From the NCBI RefSeq assembly GCF_002993335.1, contig NZ_PVNS01000001.1:62001-126000 (forward strand): a stretch of 64,000 bases of DNA, written 5' to 3'. The notes under the pieces are model-generated. The model saw only the letters and a program-made list of their open reading frames with translations. It ran no database searches and was not told the origin of the DNA. The number at the start of each line of letters is the position of its first letter. The stretch's first letter is position 1. Of the stretch, positions 35,636-44,112 are shown piece after piece. Origin of the DNA: Alkalicoccus urumqiensis. GTDB lineage: Bacteria > Bacillota > Bacilli > Bacillales > Salisediminibacteriaceae. The position numbers were made by a program, and so were the translations under genes.

Positions 35636-35735
35636 AAAATGGGCAGCCCTGCTGAAAAGCAGGTACGCAAAGATATGGGTCGTCGATGCTTAGATAAGCA
35701 TACCGATCGCCAGTCTGCGTTTGTGACCCATTCCT
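35636..35735 (+). ncRNA. Probable c-di-GMP-I (GEMM-I) riboswitch
   Basis: Aptamer hallmarks occur in order: GGGCA, a stem capped by a GAAA tetraloop (CCTGCT-GAAA-AGCAGG), the near-invariant ACGCAAAG, TATGGGTC, a variable hairpin (ATGCTTA / TAAGCAT), and the 3' strand ATCGCCAGTCTGC, which can close GCAG/CTGC as P1. This order matches GEMM-I aptamers. The segment just downstream (ATGGGTC / GACCCAT) can form a competing pairing. It lies between the promoter region and the start of the double-GH114 gene, next to a Pel locus that is itself c-di-GMP controlled. Confidence 0.75.
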
Positions 35736-35762
35736 ACTTAATGTGCAGGAGGGTTTTTTTGT

Positions 35763-37514
35763 ATGCGTAATTGGTGGAGTCTTGTGATTTTACTGGCCGC
35801 CGCCTTCAGCTTTCTTCTTCCGGGAAGCGCCGGCGCCGAAGAATGGAAGGTCAGTGACATGAACAACTATCAGATTTTCTTTAACAATCCGAACGACGAA
35901 ATCATTGAGGACATGAAAAACTTTGACCTTGTGATTATCGAACCGCAGCACTACACCCCGGAGCAGATTGCTGAAATTCAGTCCGGCGGTACGCGGGTTC
36001 TCGGCTATATCAACGTGATGGAAGCCGATAACTGGAACACGGAAGTAATGAGCCAGATGCAGGATGATGACTTTTTCTACCGCGATGGCGGGCGGATCTA
36101 CTATCCGCAGTGGGATTCCTACCTGACGGATATCACATCAGAGCGGGTTCATTCCATTCTGCTCGAGCAGATTGAACGCCACGTGCAGAACAAGCAGATC
36201 GACGGGATCTTCCTGGATACGGTCGGCAACATTGACAACGAACACAGCGGCAGCGACCTAAGCGAGCAGCGTGCCGGACTGGAGCAGTTCCTGCAGAAAG
36301 TCCGTGCCCAGGTTGGAGAGGACATGCAGCTCGTGCAGAACTGGGGCTTTGACACCCTTGCCGAAACGAGCGTTCCATACGTGGATGGCATCACGTGGGA
36401 AAACTTTGAAGTGTCGACGATTTCCCAGGACAGCTGGGCCCAGTCCCAGATCGAGCGCCTCCAGCAGCTGCAGCAGGATGAGGGCATCGCCGTCCTGACT
36501 GTTTCCTTTGAAGAGGAAGCGTCCTATGAGTACGCAGCAGAACTCGGCTTCATCCACGAGCATGACCCGGATTATTACAACGTCTGGACGTATGCCGATA
36601 CGAAATACCTTCCGCAGGGCAGCCCGGAAGCGGAGGAAAACGACGCTTCTGAAGAGACAGCTCCGGAAGAAGACAGCTCCACTTCCGAAGACGCGAATGA
36701 AGAAACGGACAGCGGATCAGAGGCATCCGGAGAAGAACAGCCTTCTTCCTCCGAGGAGCAGGCCGAAGAGACTGCCGTCGACCGCACAGGTCAGCAGCAG
36801 CTGTTTGACGGCGAAGCTTCCTACCGGATGTACTTTTACGGTCCGAATGAAACGATGATGGAAGAAGCCGGAAACTATGATGCGCTGTTTATTGAGCCGA
36901 CTCTTTTCACCAAAGAGCAGATCGAACAGATCCAGGCTCAAGGCACACTCGTTTTCGGTCAGATTACCGCAACACAGGTATCCAGCTGGCAGTCCGGCCT
37001 TGCTGATGCCATTGATGCAGACGATGTAGTGAAGAAACTGGACAGTGAAACATCACTGATGGATCTGACAAGCAGCTCCTATCAGACCGTACTGCAGAAT
37101 CATATTGATACGCAGGTTCACGACAAAGGACTCGACGGTGTGTTCTTCTCCACCGCAGCTGACCTCGAGTGGACATACGATCAACAAGATCAGCAGGCGC
37201 AGCAGAAAGCATTCGCTTCCATCGCCAAATCGATGAAAGAGCAGAACTTGTTTGTTGTGCAGTCGGACGCGTTCGAAACGTTAAAAACGCACACGTCTTC
37301 TATTGTCGACGGCGTGATCTGGACACCGTTTAACTACTCCAGCGTCAACAGCGGCTGGGCAGCTTCCCTCGCAGAAGATCTGCAGGAGCTGCAGCAGAAG
37401 CAGAACCTGGATGTATTGACCTTTTCTTCAGAAGAAGAGCAGGCTACGCACGACTACGCCCGTTCCCTCGGGTTCCAGCACGCTCATGACACCGGCGGAT
37501 TTGTCCGCTGGTAA
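35763..37514 (+). CDS. Secreted protein with two GH114 domains, second inactive
   Basis: Of 583 residues, a signal peptide (1-25) precedes GH114 domain 1 (about 26-285), an acidic Glu/Ser/Thr linker (about 286-345) and GH114 domain 2 (about 346-583). GH114 enzymes are endo-alpha-1,4-galactosaminidases, and the hydrolase part of PelA belongs there. Domain 1 keeps the catalytic acids: Asp152 in GIFLDTVGN and Glu213 in TWENF. In domain 2 the matching residues are Ser463 (GVFFSTAAD) and Thr521 (IWTPF), so it is probably a binding module. Likely role: trimming or releasing Pel-type galactosamine polymer. RBS is AGGAGGG. Confidence 0.88.
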   Translation: MRNWWSLVILLAAAFSFLLPGSAGAEEWKVSDMNNYQIFFNNPNDEIIEDMKNFDLVIIEPQHYTPEQIAEIQSGGTRVLGYINVMEADNWNTEVMSQMQDDDFFYRDGGRIYYPQWDSYLTDITSERVHSILLEQIERHVQNKQIDGIFLDTVGNIDNEHSGSDLSEQRAGLEQFLQKVRAQVGEDMQLVQNWGFDTLAETSVPYVDGITWENFEVSTISQDSWAQSQIERLQQLQQDEGIAVLTVSFEEEASYEYAAELGFIHEHDPDYYNVWTYADTKYLPQGSPEAEENDASEETAPEEDSSTSEDANEETDSGSEASGEEQPSSSEEQAEETAVDRTGQQQLFDGEASYRMYFYGPNETMMEEAGNYDALFIEPTLFTKEQIEQIQAQGTLVFGQITATQVSSWQSGLADAIDADDVVKKLDSETSLMDLTSSSYQTVLQNHIDTQVHDKGLDGVFFSTAADLEWTYDQQDQQAQQKAFASIAKSMKEQNLFVVQSDAFETLKTHTSSIVDGVIWTPFNYSSVNSGWAASLAEDLQELQQKQNLDVLTFSSEEEQATHDYARSLGFQHAHDTGGFVRW

Positions 37515-37523
37515 CAGTAACAC

Positions 37524-37553
37524 CGCAGCCGGCTTCTGCCGGCTGTTTTTTTG
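37524..37553 (+). terminator. Terminator of the double-GH114 gene
   Basis: AGCCGGC / GCCGGCT with a TTCT loop is followed by seven Ts. Confidence 0.92.
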
Positions 37554-38212
37554 TGCAGTAACACCATTCAGAGCCTGACTGATCTTAAATCAGCACGGTC
37601 TTTCTAATGGCACATCGTTTTCTGACCGCACTTGAGGCTAAACAACATTTCTCCGTAAAGAAGCGTGGCTCCTGGAAGCCCACTATCCTGCGATTCAAAC
37701 CAATTGCCGTCTCCGCTCGCGCTTTCAGCCGTTTGGCGCGGTATCAGCGTTCTGGATCTCTACACACCTCCACCATTTCTGTACAATGGAACTTCAGAAA
37801 ACAGCGGTCCATTTTCCCACATTAATACATAAGTCTTCGGAATTTTTTTATTGAAATAAATGGCTTATTTAAGTGTATTAGTACCTACATATCGGCTTAT
37901 AACGAATCTTCCTTTATATGTAAAAATCAACCTTAGTTATATATACCCACACACCTGTATAGGTGCTCTATTTCTCTACGCCTCTCTAAACCCGCTCTCC
38001 TGCAGGAAAAACTCCCCTTTTACCTACAATCAACTGCATTTTTATTTCAGCCAGTTTTTCGAAATCTCCACAAAAATCTCCCGCTATCGGCCTTGTGGCA
38101 TAAATGGTATTACCAGATTATACCCTTTTATCATACGTTAGATATATTATGAAGGCATCACCAGTTTTTTCGTCTGCCGGGACAGCAGAAAAAAAAGAAA
38201 GAGGGGGATTCT
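37554..38212. other. Gene-free stretch before galE
   Basis: The first half is GC-balanced and carries a 72-codon frame with no ribosome binding site and no recognisable homology. From about 37830 the sequence becomes AT-rich, as expected for promoter DNA of galE. No repeats or stable hairpins stand out. Confidence 0.5.
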
Positions 38213-39232
38213 ATGCACGTAGTATTAACTGGAGGCACTGGATTCATCGGGAGCCACACGTGTGCAGCACTTATGGAAGCAGGATACGACCCGATTCTCA
38301 TTGATAACCTGAGCAACAGTACCTTGGAGGTGCACCGGCGCCTGGAAGAGATGACAGGAAAAAGGATTCCGTTCATTCAGGCCGATCTCCGGGATCCCGC
38401 TTCCTACGAAGACGTATTCACCACCTACAATGTTGGAGCTGTCATTCATTTTGCCGGATGGAAAGCCGTCGGAGAAAGCGTGGAGAAACCGCTTGATTAT
38501 TACCACAACAACCTCTCCGGTACACTTCAGCTGCTGTCTCTCATGGAAAAATACAAGGTCACCCGGATGGTGTTCAGCTCGTCTGCGACGGTATACGGAA
38601 CGCCTCAGATTACACCGATTCCAGAGTCCCATCCACTGGAGACACTGAATCCGTATGGCCGCACGAAGCTGATGCTGGAACAGATATTACTTGACTGGTT
38701 CCACGCCCTCCCATCCATGAGAATTGCTGTCCTGCGCTATTTCAATCCTGCCGGGGCTCACCCATCGGGCGCGATCGGCGAGGTACCAACAGGCACACCG
38801 GCCAACATCATGCCGTATATCACGCAGACAGCTGCCGGCATCCGGCCGAAACTGCGTATATTTGGAAATGATTATCCGACAGCGGATGGTACAGGGATCC
38901 GGGATTACATTCACATTCAGGATCTGGCTTCCGGACATGTCCGGGCTCTGGATCATATCAATGGCAGTCCACCGATGTACGACACGTTCAACCTGGGCAC
39001 AGGCAATGGCTGGAGCGTACTGGAGCTGATCCGGACGTTTGAACAGATTACCGGCCAGACCATTCCGCATACGTTCGCTCCACGCAGACCCGGAGATGTC
39101 GCCGTCTGCTACGCGGATCCTTCCAAAGCGGAATCCGTGCTCGGATGGAAGGCGGTGCATACGCTAGAAGATATCTGCCGCGATGCCTGGAGGTGGGAAA
39201 GCCGGGAAGCCGAGCTTTACCACTCCAGATAG
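38213..39232 (+). CDS. galE: UDP-hexose 4-epimerase, probably acting on UDP-GlcNAc/GalNAc
   Basis: The 339-residue SDR-type epimerase begins with the NAD-binding TGGTGFIGSHT. It has the Ser of SSSATVYG and the Tyr-x-x-x-Lys of NPYGRTKLM. At the sugar-pocket gate it has Cys299 (DVAVCYADPSKA), where E. coli GalE has Tyr299. Cys or a small residue there, as in the human enzyme, is known to admit N-acetylhexosamines. Between two GH114 genes and next to pelD-G, it probably supplies UDP-GalNAc for Pel. It overlaps the end of the converging GH114 gene by 16 bases. RBS is AGAGGGGG. Confidence 0.93.
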   Translation: MHVVLTGGTGFIGSHTCAALMEAGYDPILIDNLSNSTLEVHRRLEEMTGKRIPFIQADLRDPASYEDVFTTYNVGAVIHFAGWKAVGESVEKPLDYYHNNLSGTLQLLSLMEKYKVTRMVFSSSATVYGTPQITPIPESHPLETLNPYGRTKLMLEQILLDWFHALPSMRIAVLRYFNPAGAHPSGAIGEVPTGTPANIMPYITQTAAGIRPKLRIFGNDYPTADGTGIRDYIHIQDLASGHVRALDHINGSPPMYDTFNLGTGNGWSVLELIRTFEQITGQTIPHTFAPRRPGDVAVCYADPSKAESVLGWKAVHTLEDICRDAWRWESREAELYHSR

Positions 39233-40029
39233 GACTGGTCCGTATAGAGATAACGGAAGTCCCGCTCTTCAGCCAGCGCTGCGCTCCGCTTTGGTTCATC
39301 AAAAATGACGGAATAAATATCGTCATTTTCCTCGGCCGCGGCTGCAGCTACAAGATCCAGACGTTCTTCCGACCAGTTATCTGTCGTCAGTTTGGAATAG
39401 TGGAATTCCTCCCACATGAGGCCGTCTACGTAAGGAGCCGTTTCGTGAATATACAAGTCGAGTCCCCAGTTCTGCACGAGATGCAGATCGGGGCCGGCTT
39501 CATTGGCAAACTCGTAAATATCGATCAGGCCGCGGAGCTGCTCCTCGTACGTATCGGAACCGCGGGCAAATTCATTGTCGATGTTACCGACCGTATCGAA
39601 TAAGATGCCGTCGAGCCCTTTGTTTAGAATCTGTTCTTCAATATCGGCTTTGACGATGTTCCGGTAATTTTCAGAGGTCAGATCGGTAAGGTAGGAGTCC
39701 CACTGCGGATAGTAGACGCGTTCGCCGTTCCGGAGAAAAAAGTCGCCTTCTTCCAGACTGTTAAAGCGCTCTTCGTTCCAGCGGTCAATTTCCATGATAT
39801 TGATGTAGCCGAGCACGCGTACGCCGGACGACTGGAGGAATTCGATATCCTCTCTCGAATAGTGAACCGGCTCGAGAATCACTTCGTCGGCTCCGGCCAT
39901 CTGTTCGAGCGTTTCCTCGGACGGGTTGTTGTAGTAAATACGGAAATCGCCGCCGTACGCGGGATTCTCCATCACGATCACAGCGGCTGCCACTGCAAGA
40001 AGTGCCAAAATAGAAATCATTGTTTTCAT
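39217..40029 (-). CDS. Secreted GH114 galactosaminidase-like protein
   Basis: The 270-residue protein has an N-terminal signal peptide or anchor (1-26) and a single GH114 domain. Asp145 (GILFDTVGN) and Glu207 (LMWEEF) match the catalytic pair, so it should be active. It is closely related to domain 1 of the larger GH114 protein. It diverges from pelD with an 81-base gap and is probably the detached counterpart of the PelA hydrolase domain. The ATG at 40029 is chosen for AAAGG and the signal peptide. Confidence 0.88.
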   Translation of the reverse strand: MKTMISILALLAVAAAVIVMENPAYGGDFRIYYNNPSEETLEQMAGADEVILEPVHYSREDIEFLQSSGVRVLGYINIMEIDRWNEERFNSLEEGDFFLRNGERVYYPQWDSYLTDLTSENYRNIVKADIEEQILNKGLDGILFDTVGNIDNEFARGSDTYEEQLRGLIDIYEFANEAGPDLHLVQNWGLDLYIHETAPYVDGLMWEEFHYSKLTTDNWSEERLDLVAAAAAEENDDIYSVIFDEPKRSAALAEERDFRYLYTDQSYLEW

Positions 40030-40110
40030 AAGTCCCTGCCTTTCTTTTGTGTCTACCGCTTCTGATCCTCTGCACCTACGGTCACTTAAAACGAAAGGAG
40101 TCCGATTGGT

Positions 40111-41352
40111 ATGTATTATAAACAGCCCAGCCACATTCGTAAACTAGTTGAGCTCGTCATTATGTTTGGAGGTCTCATTTTACTGGACCGGTTCGTTTTT
40201 GCTCCGGAGCTTCTTTACCATCCGCTGCAGCCGTTTCTTCTCCTGCTCGTCCTTTTCGCTGTCCGTTACGGCGTATACTACGGCGCTGCCGGTTTCTTCA
40301 TCGTTCTCGCCTACCGGATGCTCAGCTACATGACGGGCGGCGGCGACATCTTCCTTCTTTTTTACGACCCGAACCAGTCGATGCCAATTCTCCTGGAACT
40401 GATTTCTACGATTCTCGTCGGCCTGTTCAGCTCTTCTTTCCGGGAACGCTACGATTCCCAGCAGTTCGTCAAAGATGAACTCCAGGAGGATAATGAAGAG
40501 ATGCGGCGGACGCTGGAGCAGCTGAACCGCACACAGAAAACATTGAAGCAGAAAGTTCTCGAATCAGACTACTCGCTGCAGCGTATTTATCAGATCGGCC
40601 TCGCACTTGATCATGACCGTCCGGAACTGATCCGTTCAGAAGCGATGTCTCTCTTTGCCGGCATGCTGAAAGCAGAACGGCTGGCTCTCTATCACATGGA
40701 CTCCTCCGGGCGTGCCCTCCGCCTGTCGAAACAGCGCGGCGAAAAAGGATCGTTTCCGCAGTCGATCCTGCTGGGTGAAGGGAATGATCCATTCAGCCGG
40801 GCCGCACAGTCCGGAGAAATTACGATCCGTACTGTCTATGACCCGCCGAATTCGCCGGGCCTTACAGCACCGGTCGTTGTCGATGGAAATGTGGTGGAGA
40901 TTCTTGCAGTCGACGACCCGGATATTGAAACCATCCGTCCGCATGATCTGCACATTCTCGGTCTTGTGCTTGCCTGGATGGGAACTCGGCTTTCCAAAGC
41001 AGGAAAGTACATGGAGCGCGAAGAACAGCCGAAGCGCCACACAGGCACGTCCATGTATCAAATGCTGTACTTCGAAGAGATCGTGCAGCAGGAAGAAGAG
41101 AAAAACGCGGACGGCCTGCACCCTTACAGTGTCGTTACACTGAATGTGCCGACGGGAGCCGACTTTTCCGTTGTGGAACTGGATCTGGTGCTCGCTCCGC
41201 TCGTTCGTGAAGTGGACCGGATCGGCTATGACAGCACGAGCGGCAGACTGAGTATTCTTCTTCCGGGAACCTCTTCTGAAAATGCCGTTCTCGTCGAGCA
41301 GCGCATCTGGGATACGCTCGGCAGGAAGGGGGTTCTCCATGAGTCCAGCTGA
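40111..41352 (+). CDS. pelD: PelD: c-di-GMP receptor of Pel polysaccharide synthesis
   Basis: Of 413 residues, the N-terminus has about four membrane spans (about 12-110), then a coiled coil (about 115-150), a GAF domain (about 150-300) and a degenerate GGDEF domain (about 320-413). The GGDEF active site is lost (GYDSTSG), but the inhibitory-site motif Arg366-Glu-Val-Asp369 sits in the right place, as in P. aeruginosa PelD, where RxxD binds c-di-GMP and activates Pel synthesis. It is the first gene of an overlapping operon. RBS is AAAGGAG. Confidence 0.88.
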   Translation: MYYKQPSHIRKLVELVIMFGGLILLDRFVFAPELLYHPLQPFLLLLVLFAVRYGVYYGAAGFFIVLAYRMLSYMTGGGDIFLLFYDPNQSMPILLELISTILVGLFSSSFRERYDSQQFVKDELQEDNEEMRRTLEQLNRTQKTLKQKVLESDYSLQRIYQIGLALDHDRPELIRSEAMSLFAGMLKAERLALYHMDSSGRALRLSKQRGEKGSFPQSILLGEGNDPFSRAAQSGEITIRTVYDPPNSPGLTAPVVVDGNVVEILAVDDPDIETIRPHDLHILGLVLAWMGTRLSKAGKYMEREEQPKRHTGTSMYQMLYFEEIVQQEEEKNADGLHPYSVVTLNVPTGADFSVVELDLVLAPLVREVDRIGYDSTSGRLSILLPGTSSENAVLVEQRIWDTLGRKGVLHESS

Positions 41353-42316
41353 TGTAATGCCAATCTGGCTGATTGTCTTCTGGTTGATCCACGGTGTGAT
41401 CGTCTACCTGCTCGGTAGAATCTGGATGAAGAAAAAAGAAGAGGAGGACCGAGGCCACATTTCAGCAGCGGTGCTGATGGCTATCGTCTTTCCTGTCATC
41501 GGTACGATCGCGGGACTGCTTGTCATTGCAGCCGCCTCCCGCTTTCCGGCAGAATCCCTGCTGGAGGAATATGAAAAATATATCTCCTACGAAGTAACAA
41601 ATCTCGAAGCGCTCCGCACAGAAGCGGAATGGAGTGAGGAGCTTGTCCCGCTTGTCGATATGGTCACCGACCAGCAGGCGGAAAACCGGCGCCACGCAAT
41701 CATGAGCCATATCACGCAGGATATCCGCGGCCAGGGCCGCTACCTGCGGATGGGCATGGACGGCGCTGATTCCGAAACAATCCATTACGCCGCGGCTACC
41801 ATGAACAGCTTAAGCGGACGGTTTGAAAAAGCGGTCGAGCAGCAGAAAGCCGCCCACGACCCGGATATGGAGTCACAGGTGCTGCAGCTGCATCAAAGTT
41901 ACCAGAAACTGATTGAGAGTGACCTTTTATCACCACTGCAGGCCCGTCATAAGCGAAAGGAATGGCTTTCCTTTTTAGAAGAAGCCCACACCCGCCATCC
42001 CGATGCATCCTGGATACTGACGGGCTGGGGGCAGGTGCTGGAACTGGACGGACAGCCGGAAAAAGCCGCGCGCCTGTATGAAGATGCCATCAGCCGTTTC
42101 CCACAGGAGGCGGAAGGATATGAGCGTCTCCTCCGTCTGTACTGGAAACAGCACGTGCCGGAAGAAGCCGTACCGGTCATGCAGAAAGCGTCCGTCTATC
42201 TGGACCGCAGCACGCTGACAGAAGATCAGAAATTTTTGTTCGACATGCTGGAAGGGGAGAGTTCCGAATGGCAGCCAACCTTAAATTTCCATTCATCATT
42301 GCTGCAGTCATCCTGA
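41339..42316 (+). CDS. pelE: PelE-like membrane protein with TPR repeats
   Basis: The 325-residue protein has two membrane spans near the N-terminus (about 5-25 and 42-65) and a long helical cytoplasmic region with tetratricopeptide-like repeats (for example GQPEKAARLYEDAISRFPQEAEGYERLLRL, about 245-275). It overlaps pelD by 14 bases and the deacetylase gene by about 50 bases. PelE is a scaffold in the inner-membrane Pel synthase complex. Assignment rests on layout and position. Confidence 0.8.
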   Translation: MSPADVMPIWLIVFWLIHGVIVYLLGRIWMKKKEEEDRGHISAAVLMAIVFPVIGTIAGLLVIAAASRFPAESLLEEYEKYISYEVTNLEALRTEAEWSEELVPLVDMVTDQQAENRRHAIMSHITQDIRGQGRYLRMGMDGADSETIHYAAATMNSLSGRFEKAVEQQKAAHDPDMESQVLQLHQSYQKLIESDLLSPLQARHKRKEWLSFLEEAHTRHPDASWILTGWGQVLELDGQPEKAARLYEDAISRFPQEAEGYERLLRLYWKQHVPEEAVPVMQKASVYLDRSTLTEDQKFLFDMLEGESSEWQPTLNFHSSLLQSS

Positions 42317-44112
42317 TCCTCGGCATTTCCGTTCTTCAGTGGGGGCGGATGAACTCCCTCCACGTCGTCTTCCCGACAAACGAAACGGAAGCCGAAGAGT
42401 TTCAGGTCATGTCGAGCGCGGAAGCTGCAGAAAACGACCTCACCATTTACCTGCAGGAGCCTGAAGCAGGCGACACGCTCGGACAGGACACACTCGAGAA
42501 TGTAAAATATACGCTCGATTACGCGCAGCTCGACTACGAGCTGATTCAGCCGGAGGAGGTGGCAGGGATCCCCCCTTCTCCCTGGCACATTCTCGTGCTG
42601 TCAGGTGAGCTTATAGAAACCTGGGATCACGATGCCGTCGATTCCTTTGTACTGGAAGGCGGAAGAGTGCTTGCAGCAAACCGTTTCCCGAGCGTCGAGT
42701 GGATGGATGTCATGGGTGTGCACGATTTCAATGACTACATCGATGACCAGAAAGGAATCACGTTTGAACAGGACATCTTTCCAGGCTATCCGGACCTGCC
42801 GCCGGAGTCGACGATGCTGACACACAGTATACTCGATCTTGAAATCGAGCCCGGAGCTGAGCTGATCGCTTCTGTCGAAGGCCACCCGCTTCTATGGGAA
42901 TACGAATACGGCCTGGGAAAAGTCGTGTACTGGAACACGACCGTCACCAGTGAAAAAACGTCCCGCGGCCTTCTCTTAAACAGCCTGTCCCTTCTTCCGC
43001 CGGCCATGTGGATCAATCAGTCAGGTATGCAGATTTTTCATATCGACGATTTCCCGGCACCGATTCCGCTCGGTTCGCTCCCGGAAGGCGTGGATGATTC
43101 CTACCGCATGTCGGTGAAGGAATTTTACACATCGGTCTGGTGGGAGGATATGAAAAAGCTGAAAGACACGTACGAACTGCCGATGACCGGATACTACATT
43201 GCGACGTATGAAGACCAGTTCCGCATGCAGGCGGAGGATATTATCGAAGATGACGATTACTTTATGCTTCTCTTCGGACGCTCTCTCATGGATGAAGGCG
43301 GCGAAATCGGCCTTCACGGCTACAACCACCAGTCGCTTGTAACGGAAGATGAACCGATCGATCCAGAGCTCGGCTATGTGCCGTGGCGCAGCATGGATGC
43401 CATGGTGGATTCTCTCGAAGAAGCAGATGAGCTGTTTGACTACTTTTTTCCGGAACACCAGATGAGAAGCTACGTTCCGCCGTCCAACATTTTAAACGAG
43501 ACCGGTATTGAAGCGATTGCGGAGGGACTGCCGGATGTCAACGTTATCTCCTCTATTTACGACGGGGAGGAAAAAGGCAGCCTGATTCAGGAATTTGGAA
43601 CCGATGACCGGTTTGAACAGCTGTATCATTTCCCGCGGCTGACGAGCGGCTACTTCGGAAATACGGAAGAAGTATTCCGGCTTGTGGACGGCATCGCACA
43701 CACCGGCATGATGGCACACTTTATCCACCCGGATGACGTGCTCGACCCGGACCGTGCCAAAGACCGCTCCTGGCAGGAGATGCACGACTCCCTCGAAGCC
43801 AGGCTCGAAATGGTAAATAACACGTACCCGCACCTTAAAGGCTACACCCAGCAGGACGCGCTGAATAAGTGGAAACTGTATGAACAGTCCGCCATTTACG
43901 CCTCTCCCGGAGAAAACGGCGTACAGCTCTCCGGCACCGAGGCGGTCATGCCTTCCACCGGCTACCTGCGCATCAATGAAGGACCGGGAGCTTCAGAAGG
44001 CAGCCTGACAAACGCCTTTGTTAATGAAGTGCCCGGCACAGCCGGCCTGTATCACATTACGGTAAGTGCTCCCGACGTGACTATTCCTTACGAAGAGGAG
44101 GGATCCCAGTGA
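42268..44112 (+). CDS. pelA: PelA-type polysaccharide deacetylase
   Basis: The 614-residue protein has an N-terminal membrane anchor (about 5-25), a Rossmann-like reductase-type region (about 55-250), and a carbohydrate-esterase domain (about 250-520) with metal-site motifs HIDDFPAP (Asp260/261), GLHGYNHQ (His350, His354) and AHFIHPDD. A beta-rich tail follows. It matches the deacetylase part of PelA and lacks the GH114 hydrolase domain, which here is encoded separately. It should deacetylate GalNAc residues outside the membrane. Confidence 0.85.
   Translation: MAANLKFPFIIAAVILILGISVLQWGRMNSLHVVFPTNETEAEEFQVMSSAEAAENDLTIYLQEPEAGDTLGQDTLENVKYTLDYAQLDYELIQPEEVAGIPPSPWHILVLSGELIETWDHDAVDSFVLEGGRVLAANRFPSVEWMDVMGVHDFNDYIDDQKGITFEQDIFPGYPDLPPESTMLTHSILDLEIEPGAELIASVEGHPLLWEYEYGLGKVVYWNTTVTSEKTSRGLLLNSLSLLPPAMWINQSGMQIFHIDDFPAPIPLGSLPEGVDDSYRMSVKEFYTSVWWEDMKKLKDTYELPMTGYYIATYEDQFRMQAEDIIEDDDYFMLLFGRSLMDEGGEIGLHGYNHQSLVTEDEPIDPELGYVPWRSMDAMVDSLEEADELFDYFFPEHQMRSYVPPSNILNETGIEAIAEGLPDVNVISSIYDGEEKGSLIQEFGTDDRFEQLYHFPRLTSGYFGNTEEVFRLVDGIAHTGMMAHFIHPDDVLDPDRAKDRSWQEMHDSLEARLEMVNNTYPHLKGYTQQDALNKWKLYEQSAIYASPGENGVQLSGTEAVMPSTGYLRINEGPGASEGSLTNAFVNEVPGTAGLYHITVSAPDVTIPYEEEGSQ

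Noticed and set aside
37607-37825. 72-codon frame between the GH114 gene and galE
   Set aside because: No ribosome binding site, no recognisable features, and it follows a clear terminator without a visible promoter.
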